25,785 bases of DNA from contig DILW01000155.1 of NCBI GenBank assembly GCA_002425245.1, forward strand, positions 54,146 through 79,930, written 5' to 3'. Below the pieces are notes generated by a model that did no database searches, was not told where the DNA came from, and saw only the letters and a program-made list of their open reading frames with translations. The stretch is from Betaproteobacteria bacterium UBA5582 (GTDB lineage: Bacteria; Pseudomonadota; Gammaproteobacteria; Burkholderiales; Rhodocyclaceae). This document shows, in pieces, positions 10,711 through 17,081 of this stretch (position 1 is the first letter of the stretch; each line of letters begins with the position of its first letter). The position numbers were made by a program, and so were the translations under genes.

Positions 10711-11607
10711 TTATCCCTTGGGCCGCTCGCTCCACTGCAGCTTCTGCCGCAGCATGGCGAAGTAGCTGTAACCCGGTGGATGCAGGAAACAGATGGTGTG
10801 TTCGGAACGGCGCAGGCGGACGCTGTCGCCGGTCTGCAGGTCGAGCGTCAGCTGGCCGTCGAAGTGCACACGCGGGTCGTCGGCATGGGTGACGCGTAGT
10901 TCGATGTCGGCGCTGTCGTTGACGATCACCGGGCGGTTGGTCAGCGCGTGCGGACACAGCGGCACCAGGGCGATGCCGGTCAGCGTCGGATGCAGGATCG
11001 GGCCGCCGGCCGACAGCGAATAGGCAGTCGAACCGGTCGGCGTCGATACGATCAGGCCGTCGGAGCGCAGGTTGTAGATGAACTCGCCGTCGATGAACAG
11101 CTCGAATTCGATCATCCGGCCGATGGCGCCCTTGTCGATGACCACGTCGTTGAGCGCCATGTTGGTCGCCAGTTCCTTGCCGTCGCGGATCACTTCGGCC
11201 GCCAGCAGCATGCGGTTCTCGCGCAGGAAACGGCCATCGAGCAGGTCGTCCATGCAGCTGAGCATGTCCTCGCGGGCGATGTCGGTCATGAAGCCGAGCC
11301 GCCCCTGGTTGACCCCGACCAGCGGCACGCAGTAACGGGCCAGCCGGCGCGCCGCGTTGAGCATGGTACCGTCGCCGCCAAGGACGATGGCAACGTCGGC
11401 GTGGGCGCCGATGTCGTTGAAGCCGCAGGTGACCCAGCGCGCCAGATCGACCCGCTTGCCGATGTGTCCGGCGGTCTCGCGCTCGATAAACACCGAAACG
11501 CCGCGCTCGTGCAGGTACTCGGCCAGACGCCGCAACGATTCGGCAATTTCCGGGCTGTGGTACTTGCCGACGAGGGCGATGGTTCGGGGTTGGCGCAGGC
11601 GGTTCAT
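10711..11607 (-). CDS. nadK: NAD kinase
   Basis: Phosphorylates NAD to NADP in the cytoplasm. From ATG 11607 the product is 298 residues (MNRLRQPRTIALVGKYHSPE), in line with the E. coli enzyme (292). The key motifs are GGDG (77-80) in LGGDGTMLNAAR, ALNDVVIDKG (151-160, Asn-Asp where Asn-Glu is common) and STPTGSTAYSLSAGGPI (188-204). An alternative start ATG at 11625 adds six residues and has AAGG eight bases upstream, a better ribosome site, so the start is not settled. The open frame up to 12351 lies antisense to hrcA and is not real. The gene is divergent from hrcA and is followed by recN. Confidence 0.95.
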   Translation of the reverse strand: MNRLRQPRTIALVGKYHSPEIAESLRRLAEYLHERGVSVFIERETAGHIGKRVDLARWVTCGFNDIGAHADVAIVLGGDGTMLNAARRLARYCVPLVGVNQGRLGFMTDIAREDMLSCMDDLLDGRFLRENRMLLAAEVIRDGKELATNMALNDVVIDKGAIGRMIEFELFIDGEFIYNLRSDGLIVSTPTGSTAYSLSAGGPILHPTLTGIALVPLCPHALTNRPVIVNDSADIELRVTHADDPRVHFDGQLTLDLQTGDSVRLRRSEHTICFLHPPGYSYFAMLRQKLQWSERPKG

Positions 11608-11660
11608 GGGTGCGAATTCTTGCATAAAAAACGCCTTGCCGTGCCGCCTCCGCTTTTGGG

Positions 11661-11666
11661 TAGAAT
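11661..11666 (+). promoter_or_regulatory. Candidate -10 box of hrcA
   Basis: TAGAAT ends seven bases before the hrcA ATG, so a normal start site would fall at about the A of the ATG. A poor -35 candidate TTGCCG (11636-11641) lies 19 bases upstream. No Shine-Dalgarno is visible before the ATG, which fits a leaderless transcript. Confidence 0.5.
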
Positions 11667-11673
11667 CGGCGTC

Positions 11674-12702
11674 ATGCTTGATGATCGCTCGCGCACCCTG
11701 CTCAAGGCCCTGGTCGAACACTACATTACCGACGGGCAACCGGTCGGCTCGCGCGCCTTGTCGAAATTTTCCGGCCTCGACCTGTCGCCGGCGACGATCC
11801 GCAATGTGATGGCCGACCTGGAGGAGGCCGGCTTCGTTGCCAGCCCGCACACCTCGGCCGGCCGCATACCGACGGCGCGCGGCTACCGACTGTTCGTCGA
11901 CAGCCTGCTCACCGTGCAGCCGCTCGAAGCCCGTCAGATGGGCGCAATGGAAGAGGCACTGCACGGCCTGCCCAACAATCAGGTGATCGCCAACGCCTCG
12001 CAACTGCTGTCCAGCCTCACGCACTTTGCCGGCGTCGTCATCGCGCCGCGCCGCGCTGCCAACCGCATCCGCCAGATCGAGTTTCTCAGCCTGTCGGAAA
12101 AGCGCATCCTGCTCATCATCGTCACCACCGACGGCGACGTGCAGAACCGCATCCTGCACAGCGACAGGAGCTACACGGCGTCGGAACTGGTCACCGCGGC
12201 GAACTACCTGAACCAGAATTTCGCCGGACTTGACTTCGACCAGATCCGCCAGCGTCTGGCGCATGAAATCCAGCAACTGCGCGAGGACATCAAGCCGCTG
12301 ATGTCGCTGGCGCTCGAGGCCGGTGACGCGGCCCTCACCGAAAACGCCCAACCCTACGTGATCAGCGGCGAAAAGAACCTGCTCGACGTCGAGGAACTGT
12401 CGTCGAACATGAAACGCCTGCGCCAGTTGTTCGACCTCTTCGAACAGCGCTCCAGCCTGATGCGCCTGCTCGACATCTCCAACCGCGCCGAAGGCGTCAA
12501 GATTTTCATCGGCGGCGAATCCGGCATCGCCACGCTCGACGAGTGCAGCGTCATCGCCGCCCCCTACAGCGTGGACGGCCAGGTGGTCGGCTCGGTCGGC
12601 GTCATCGGCCCGACCCGGATGGCCTACGAGCGCGTCATCCCCATCGTCGACATCACCGCCCGCCTGCTTACCTCCGCCCTTTCCGGCAAGAACGACAACT
12701 GA
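11674..12702 (+). CDS. hrcA: Heat-inducible transcription repressor HrcA
   Basis: Repressor that binds CIRCE operators before groE and sometimes dnaK operons and is released on heat stress. The start is ATG at 11674 (MLDDRSRTLLKALVEHYITD), giving 342 residues, the family norm. The N-terminal winged helix (QPVGSRALSKFSGLDLSPATIRNVMADLEEAG) is followed by the GAF-like and dimerisation parts, and the C-terminal motif FIGGESGIATLDECSVIAAP is characteristic. The in-frame stretch before 11674 is shadow of nadK. No CIRCE element is visible upstream of hrcA, grpE, dnaK or dnaJ. The stop overlaps the hemH start (TGATG). Confidence 0.95.
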   Translation: MLDDRSRTLLKALVEHYITDGQPVGSRALSKFSGLDLSPATIRNVMADLEEAGFVASPHTSAGRIPTARGYRLFVDSLLTVQPLEARQMGAMEEALHGLPNNQVIANASQLLSSLTHFAGVVIAPRRAANRIRQIEFLSLSEKRILLIIVTTDGDVQNRILHSDRSYTASELVTAANYLNQNFAGLDFDQIRQRLAHEIQQLREDIKPLMSLALEAGDAALTENAQPYVISGEKNLLDVEELSSNMKRLRQLFDLFEQRSSLMRLLDISNRAEGVKIFIGGESGIATLDECSVIAAPYSVDGQVVGSVGVIGPTRMAYERVIPIVDITARLLTSALSGKNDN

Positions 12703-13805
12703 TGCCCCGCTTCCAACCCGAACCGCCTTACCGCCACGGCACGCCCGCTGGCACTGCCGTCATCCTGGCCAACCTCGGCACGCCGGAGGCGCCGACCGCA
12801 CCGGCCCTGCGCCGCTATCTCAAGCAGTTCCTCTCGGATCCGCGTGTCGTCGAGATCCCCAAAGCGCTGTGGTGGCTGATCCTGAACGGCATCATCCTCA
12901 ATATCCGGCCGAAGAAGTCCGCCGCCAAGTACGCCTCGGTATGGACCAGCGAAGGTTCGCCGCTGCGCGTGCATACCGAACGCCAGGCCAAGCTGCTCAA
13001 GGGACTGCTCGGCGAGCGCGGCCACCGGGTCGAGGTCACCTGGGCGATGCGTTACGGCCAGCCCTCGGTCGGCGCCGTGCTCGATCGCCTGAAAGCCGCC
13101 GGCCACCGGCGCATCCTGATCGTGCCGATGTATCCGCAGTACGCCGCCAGCACCACCGCCACCGTCGTCGACGAAGCAGCCCGTTGGCTGCTGCAGACAC
13201 GCAACCAGCCGGAGATGCGTTTCCTGCGCAACTACCACGACGATGCCGGCTATCTGGCGGCACTCGAAGCCAGCGTCCGTCGCCACTGGCAGCAAGTCGG
13301 CCCGCTGGCCGACGGCGACCGGCTGCTCATGAGCTTCCACGGCCTGCCCAAACGCAGCCTCGACCTTGGCGACCCCTACTTCTGCGAATGCCACAAGACC
13401 GGTCGCCTGCTCGCCGAACGCCTCGGCCTGCGCGATGGCCAGTACCAGATCTGCTTTCAGTCCCGCTTCGGCAAGGCCGAATGGCTGCAACCCTATACCG
13501 CGCCAACCCTGCACACCTGGGGTGCAGCCGGCGTGCGTCGGGTCGACGTCATCTGTCCCGGCTTCTCCGCCGACTGTCTGGAGACGCTCGAAGAAATCGC
13601 CCAGGAAGGCCGCGACGACTTCCTTGCCGCTGGTGGCAAGGAGTACCACTACATCCCGGCGCTCAACGAGGACCCGGCCTGGATCGCCGCACTGGCGAAC
13701 CTGACCGAACGTCATCTGAGCGGCTGGGAGACCCGGGCAGAAGAGGATCCGGCGGCGCTCGCGAAGAGCTTGAGCCAAGCGCAGAAATTCGGCGCCAGGA
13801 CTTGA
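12702..13805 (+). CDS. hemH: Ferrochelatase
   Basis: Inserts Fe2+ into protoporphyrin IX, the last step of protohaem synthesis. From ATG 12702 (MPRFQPEPPYRHGTPAGTAV) the protein has 367 residues, normal for proteobacterial HemH. The catalytic His213 lies in SFHGLPKR and the conserved acidic Glu294 in CPGFSADCLETLEE. NLGTPEAPT, VPMYPQYAAST and FQSRFGKAEWLQPYT are family blocks. Two cysteines in FCECHKT and Cys292 are typical of this bacterial group. The ATG shares its A with the hrcA stop TGA and there is no strong ribosome site, so translation is probably coupled to hrcA. Frame extension upstream to 12543 is inside hrcA and is discarded. Confidence 0.96.
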   Translation: MPRFQPEPPYRHGTPAGTAVILANLGTPEAPTAPALRRYLKQFLSDPRVVEIPKALWWLILNGIILNIRPKKSAAKYASVWTSEGSPLRVHTERQAKLLKGLLGERGHRVEVTWAMRYGQPSVGAVLDRLKAAGHRRILIVPMYPQYAASTTATVVDEAARWLLQTRNQPEMRFLRNYHDDAGYLAALEASVRRHWQQVGPLADGDRLLMSFHGLPKRSLDLGDPYFCECHKTGRLLAERLGLRDGQYQICFQSRFGKAEWLQPYTAPTLHTWGAAGVRRVDVICPGFSADCLETLEEIAQEGRDDFLAAGGKEYHYIPALNEDPAWIAALANLTERHLSGWETRAEEDPAALAKSLSQAQKFGART

Positions 13806-13818
13806 AACGCAGCGTTTC
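13804..13818. repeat. Perfect 15-base inverted repeat between hemH and the thioredoxin gene
   Basis: GAAACGC-A-GCGTTTC, seven perfect pairs around one central base, starting within the hemH stop codon. The one-base centre makes it a poor RNA hairpin but a plausible dyad for a dimeric DNA-binding protein. No T-run follows. The spacing TTGAAA (13803) - 17 - CATAAG (13826) would make a weak promoter overlapping it. Confidence 0.5.
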
Positions 13819-13846
13819 GGTACAACATAAGCAACTCCTTATCAAC

Positions 13847-13851
13847 CGGAG
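13847..13851 (+). promoter_or_regulatory. Ribosome binding site supporting a GTG start for trxC
   Basis: CGGAG six bases upstream of GTG 13858. The codon is followed by KETLHLVCPHC, the expected TrxC N-terminus. Confidence 0.7.
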
Positions 13852-13857
13852 CCTACC

Positions 13858-14307
13858 GTGAAAGAAACCCTGCATCTCGTTTGTCCGCATTGCGCCGGCG
13901 TCAATCGCATTGCGGCCGGCAAACTCGGCGACGCCCCCGTGTGCGGCCACTGCAAGCAAGCCCTGTTCACCGGCGAGCCGCTCGAACTCGACCAGGCCGG
14001 ATTCGAACGCCAGTTGAGCCGCAGCGATCTGCCGATGGTCGTCGATTTCTGGGCTCCCTGGTGCGCGCCCTGCCGGATGATGGCCCCGAATTTCCACCAG
14101 GCGGCAATCGATCTCGAACCCGGCATGCGCTTCGTCAAGATCAACACCGAGGAACAGCAGCAACTCGCCGCCCGCTTCAATATCCGCAGTATCCCAACCC
14201 TGGCGGTGTTCCGCGACGGGCGCGAGATCGCCCGGCAAAGCGGCGCCCTTGATCTGAACGCACTCAAGCACTGGCTGCGCCCCTACCTGTTCGTCACCGG
14301 CGCTTAA
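13858..14307 (+). CDS. trxC: Thioredoxin 2 with N-terminal zinc ribbon
   Basis: Cytoplasmic disulfide reductase of the thioredoxin-2 type, 149 residues. The N-terminus carries two CxxC pairs (CPHC 9-12 and CGHC 29-32) expected to bind zinc. The thioredoxin fold follows, with active site WCAPC (Trp68, Cys69, Cys72) and cis-Pro113 in RSIPTL. E. coli TrxC has WCGPC, so Ala replaces Gly at the third position, as in some other thioredoxins. The start is GTG at 13858 with CGGAG (13847-13851) six bases upstream. It lies 52 bases after hemH in the same direction and may be read from hemH or from a weak local promoter. In other bacteria trxC answers oxidative stress. Confidence 0.92.
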   Translation: MKETLHLVCPHCAGVNRIAAGKLGDAPVCGHCKQALFTGEPLELDQAGFERQLSRSDLPMVVDFWAPWCAPCRMMAPNFHQAAIDLEPGMRFVKINTEEQQQLAARFNIRSIPTLAVFRDGREIARQSGALDLNALKHWLRPYLFVTGA

Positions 14308-14362
14308 TATTCCGGCACCGGCACCGTAAACAAGGTATCAGCACACCACGCCGGGAGCCATC

Positions 14363-15382
14363 ATGAAAATTGCCAGTGCCGAACTGCAGCTCGCCTCGTC
14401 GCATAGCAGCATGCAGCGCCACGAGGTCAGCGAATCGCTCCGGGTATGGACGGGCCCGCGCCGGGTTGAACCTTCGAGTACGCCGCCAGCTCGTCCGCAG
14501 GTAGAAATTTCCGAGGCAGGGCAAAGCGCCTTGAGAGAAGAAATCGAAGCCGAACGGGAAAACGACCCGCGCCTGCTGCTGTTGCGCCTCTTGCTGGAAA
14601 AGCTGACCGGCCAGTCCTTGCGCATTCTCGACACCAAGGATCTGTCTGGTGACGCCCCCGCACCGCAGATAGCCAGCGGGGCAGCGGTCGAGCCCCGTCA
14701 GCCTGCGACCGGCTTCGGAATCGCTTACGATTACCGCGAAAGCTACAGCGAAACAGAGACCACCCGTTTCTCCGCCAACGGTATCGTCAAAACCGCTGAC
14801 GGGAAGGAAATCCGCTTTGCCATTGAACTGGAGATGTCGCGCGCCTACCACGAGGAAAGCTCGGTCAGCCTGCGCTTTGGCGATGCCGCCCGGCAGGTCG
14901 ACCCTCTGGTCCTCAATTTCTCAGGCAACGCCGCCAGCCTGGTCGACCAGCGCTTCGCGTTCGATCTCGACAGCGACGGCAGCACTGAAAACATTGCCCG
15001 CCTGGCCAGCGGCAGCGCCTACCTGGTTTTTGACCGAAACCAGGACGGCCGGATCAACGATGGCAGCGAATTGTTCGGCCCGCGCAGCGGCGATGGCTTT
15101 GCCGAACTGGCCGAACTCGACGACGACGGCAATCAATGGATCGACGAAGGCGATGCCGCCTGGGATCAATTGCAACTTTGGCAGCCCGATGAAAATGGCG
15201 CAGGAACGCTGCAATCACTCAGTGCTGCGGGTATCGGTGCGATCGCCCTGAGCCGGGTGAACACTCCCTTTGAACTGAAGAGCTCGGCAAATGAGAGTTT
15301 TGGAAAAATTCGAACTTCGGGAATTTTTTTGCATGCGAATGGTGGTGCTGGCACAATTCAGCAAGTAGACTTGGCTGTCTAA
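14363..15382 (+). CDS. Unassigned protein with calcium-binding-like DxDxDG repeats
   Basis: A 339-residue protein I cannot name. There is no signal peptide or membrane helix. Residues 1-115 are polar and low in structure, with a Leu-rich helix LLLLRLLLEKLTGQSL (71-86). Residues 130-190 look like beta-strands (TRFSANGIVKTADGKEIRFA). Residues 198-275 contain DLDSDG (201-206), DRNQDGRINDGSELFG (224-239) and ELDDDGNQWIDEGD (251-264) then WDQLQLW. This series is the kind found at the end of large RTX/haemolysin-type calcium-binding proteins, here standing alone. The ATG has GGGAG five bases upstream. The last 90 bases are notably AT-richer than the rest. It is not obviously linked to the neighbouring thioredoxin or chemoreceptor. 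Export without a signal (for example type I) is possible but unsupported. Confidence 0.85.
   Translation: MKIASAELQLASSHSSMQRHEVSESLRVWTGPRRVEPSSTPPARPQVEISEAGQSALREEIEAERENDPRLLLLRLLLEKLTGQSLRILDTKDLSGDAPAPQIASGAAVEPRQPATGFGIAYDYRESYSETETTRFSANGIVKTADGKEIRFAIELEMSRAYHEESSVSLRFGDAARQVDPLVLNFSGNAASLVDQRFAFDLDSDGSTENIARLASGSAYLVFDRNQDGRINDGSELFGPRSGDGFAELAELDDDGNQWIDEGDAAWDQLQLWQPDENGAGTLQSLSAAGIGAIALSRVNTPFELKSSANESFGKIRTSGIFLHANGGAGTIQQVDLAV
15329..15357 (+). promoter_or_regulatory. Candidate chemoreceptor promoter inside the preceding gene's 3' end
   Basis: TTGCAT (15329-15334), 17 bases, then CACAAT (15352-15357), preceded by TG one base before the -10 (extended -10 form). It lies in an AT-rich island at the end of the previous gene. 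Match quality is moderate. Confidence 0.35.
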
Positions 15383-15417
15383 AGTGATACACAAAGTCAC
15401 CACTCAAAGGTAACAAC

Positions 15418-17037
15418 ATGCCACGCTTTGCCGACTTGAAAATCTGGGTACGCCTGACTGCCGCAATCTGGCTCCTGCTGGTTCTGATCTGGGCAGGTTC
15501 AATAATCTGGATCACCAACGTCAACCGGGAAATCGCCATCAGCCAGGCCAAGGATTTCTCGCAGAGCATTCACGAAATGACCATGGCCGGCCTGACCGGC
15601 ATGATGATCACCGGCACAGTCGACCAGCGCGAGGTATTTCTCGACCAGATCAAGCAGCTATCGATCATCAAGGACCTGCATGTCGCCCGTAGCGACGCCG
15701 TAATCAATCTTTACGGCCCGGACAAGAAGAGCACCCGTGAGCTCGATACGCTGGAACAGCAGGTCATGCGTGAGGGCAAGCCCTACGTCGCCGTCGAGAA
15801 AGAAGGCGACAACAGCTTCCTGCGCGTCATCAATCCGACCAACGCGTCGAAGAACTACCTGGGCAAGGATTGCATCGTCTGCCATCAGGTCCCGGAAGGT
15901 ACCGTGCTCGGCCTGGTCAGCATGAAGGTATCGCTGGATTCGGTCGAGGAAGACGTTGCCAGCTTCCGCCTCAAGATTGCCGGCATGGCGCTGGGCGCAT
16001 TGGGTGTGCTGTTGCTGATCATCTACTTCCTGACCAATCATTTCGTCACCGTCCCGCTCGACCATTTGCGCCGCGGCCTGCGCGACATCGCCCGTGGTGA
16101 GGGTGACCTGACCCAGCGCCTGCCGGTCCGCGGCCAGGACGAGGTCGGCCAGTCGGCCCAGGTGTTCAACGAAATGATGGGCAACTTCCAGCAACTGGTC
16201 AGCCAGGTCAGGGATGCCGCCAGCCAGGTATCCTCCCGGGTCGCCGCGCTCTCCGACAGCGCCGACCGGGTCTCGCAAAGTTCCCACCAGCAACACGAAA
16301 AGTCCAGCAATGCCGCAACGGCGGTCGAACAGCTGGTAGCCAGCATTTCGTCGATCGCGCAAAGTGCCGAACATGTTCAGCACCAGTCGCAGGAGAGCCT
16401 GGCCCGCGCCAACGAAGGCACTCGCAATCTGAATACCTTGCTCGGCGAAATGGACGTGGTCGAGCGCGCCGTCAAGGAAATGGCCGAATCGGTGAATAAC
16501 TTCGTGCGCAACACCGAGGCAATCACCATGATGACCCGCGAGGTCAAGGACATTGCCGAACAGACCAACCTGCTTGCCCTCAACGCTGCCATCGAGGCGG
16601 CCCGTGCCGGCGAACAGGGTCGAGGTTTTGCCGTCGTTGCCGACGAAGTCCGCAAGCTGGCCGAGAAATCCTCCCGTTCAGCCAGCGAGATCGACAACAT
16701 CACCGCCAACCTGAGTGCCCAGTCGGTCGCCGTCCGCCGCAGCATTGAGGCCGGCATGCACCACCTGGACAGCAGTCAGGCCGCGGTCGCCTCGGTTTCC
16801 AGTGTCCTGCTGGCGACCAATGGCTCGGTCAACGAGGTCGATCAGGGCCTCGACACGATTGCCAGCGCCACCGAACAGCAGCGCCGTTTCTCCGGTGAAG
16901 TCGAAACCAGTATCGAGGCAATAGCCGGCATGGCCCGCAACAACACGGCGGCAGTCGAACAGACCGCTGGCGCTGCCCACGACCTGAAGCGTCTGGCGGA
17001 TGGCCTGGCCAATCTGGTGGGCCGCTTCAAGGTGTAA
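15418..17037 (+). CDS. Methyl-accepting chemotaxis protein with putative haem c periplasmic sensor
   Basis: A 539-residue transmembrane chemoreceptor that would signal through CheA/CheW. TM1 lies about 14-33, a periplasmic domain about 34-185, TM2 about 186-205, HAMP about 205-258, and the cytoplasmic signalling domain to the end. The signalling hairpin tip is KDIAEQTNLLALNAAIEAAR (377-396) followed by GEQGRGFAVVADEVRKLAE. The periplasmic domain contains DCIVCHQVPEG with a CxxCH motif (Cys152, Cys155, His156), the covalent haem c attachment signature, placed late in the domain. Family precedent exists in Desulfovibrio DcrA and Geobacter haem-containing chemoreceptors, which sense redox state or oxygen. 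That role here is inference. No C-terminal CheR-docking pentapeptide is present. No che genes are adjacent. The start has AAAGG seven to eight bases upstream. Confidence 0.93.
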   Translation: MPRFADLKIWVRLTAAIWLLLVLIWAGSIIWITNVNREIAISQAKDFSQSIHEMTMAGLTGMMITGTVDQREVFLDQIKQLSIIKDLHVARSDAVINLYGPDKKSTRELDTLEQQVMREGKPYVAVEKEGDNSFLRVINPTNASKNYLGKDCIVCHQVPEGTVLGLVSMKVSLDSVEEDVASFRLKIAGMALGALGVLLLIIYFLTNHFVTVPLDHLRRGLRDIARGEGDLTQRLPVRGQDEVGQSAQVFNEMMGNFQQLVSQVRDAASQVSSRVAALSDSADRVSQSSHQQHEKSSNAATAVEQLVASISSIAQSAEHVQHQSQESLARANEGTRNLNTLLGEMDVVERAVKEMAESVNNFVRNTEAITMMTREVKDIAEQTNLLALNAAIEAARAGEQGRGFAVVADEVRKLAEKSSRSASEIDNITANLSAQSVAVRRSIEAGMHHLDSSQAAVASVSSVLLATNGSVNEVDQGLDTIASATEQQRRFSGEVETSIEAIAGMARNNTAAVEQTAGAAHDLKRLADGLANLVGRFKV

Positions 17038-17048
17038 CAGGCAAAACT

Positions 17049-17073
17049 CCCGGCACGGCGAAAGCCGGCCGGG
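17049..17073 (-). terminator. Terminator hairpin between convergent chemoreceptor and kinase genes
   Basis: On the plus strand CCCGGC, a bulged A, CGGC, loop GAAA, GCCG, GCCGGG: ten pairs with one bulge. On the minus strand it is followed by AGTTTTGC, a short T-run suiting the end of the kinase gene. On the plus strand no T-run follows, though the GAAA tetraloop forms in that sense and the hairpin may still protect the chemoreceptor mRNA end. Confidence 0.65.
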
Positions 17074-17081
17074 TAACGGCC

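Noticed and set aside
10948..11673. N-terminal extension of hrcA in the same frame
   Set aside because: The extension is antisense to nadK, which is conserved, and HrcA homologues begin at LDDRSR.
14311..14323. GGCACCGGCACCG short tandem repeat after trxC
   Set aside because: Two copies of six bases in GC-rich DNA is expected by chance. No hairpin or T-run makes it a terminator.
15349..15366. Sigma-54-like promoter (TGGCAC then GC) before the chemoreceptor
   Set aside because: The distance between GG and GC is nine bases rather than ten and the TTGC block is missing.
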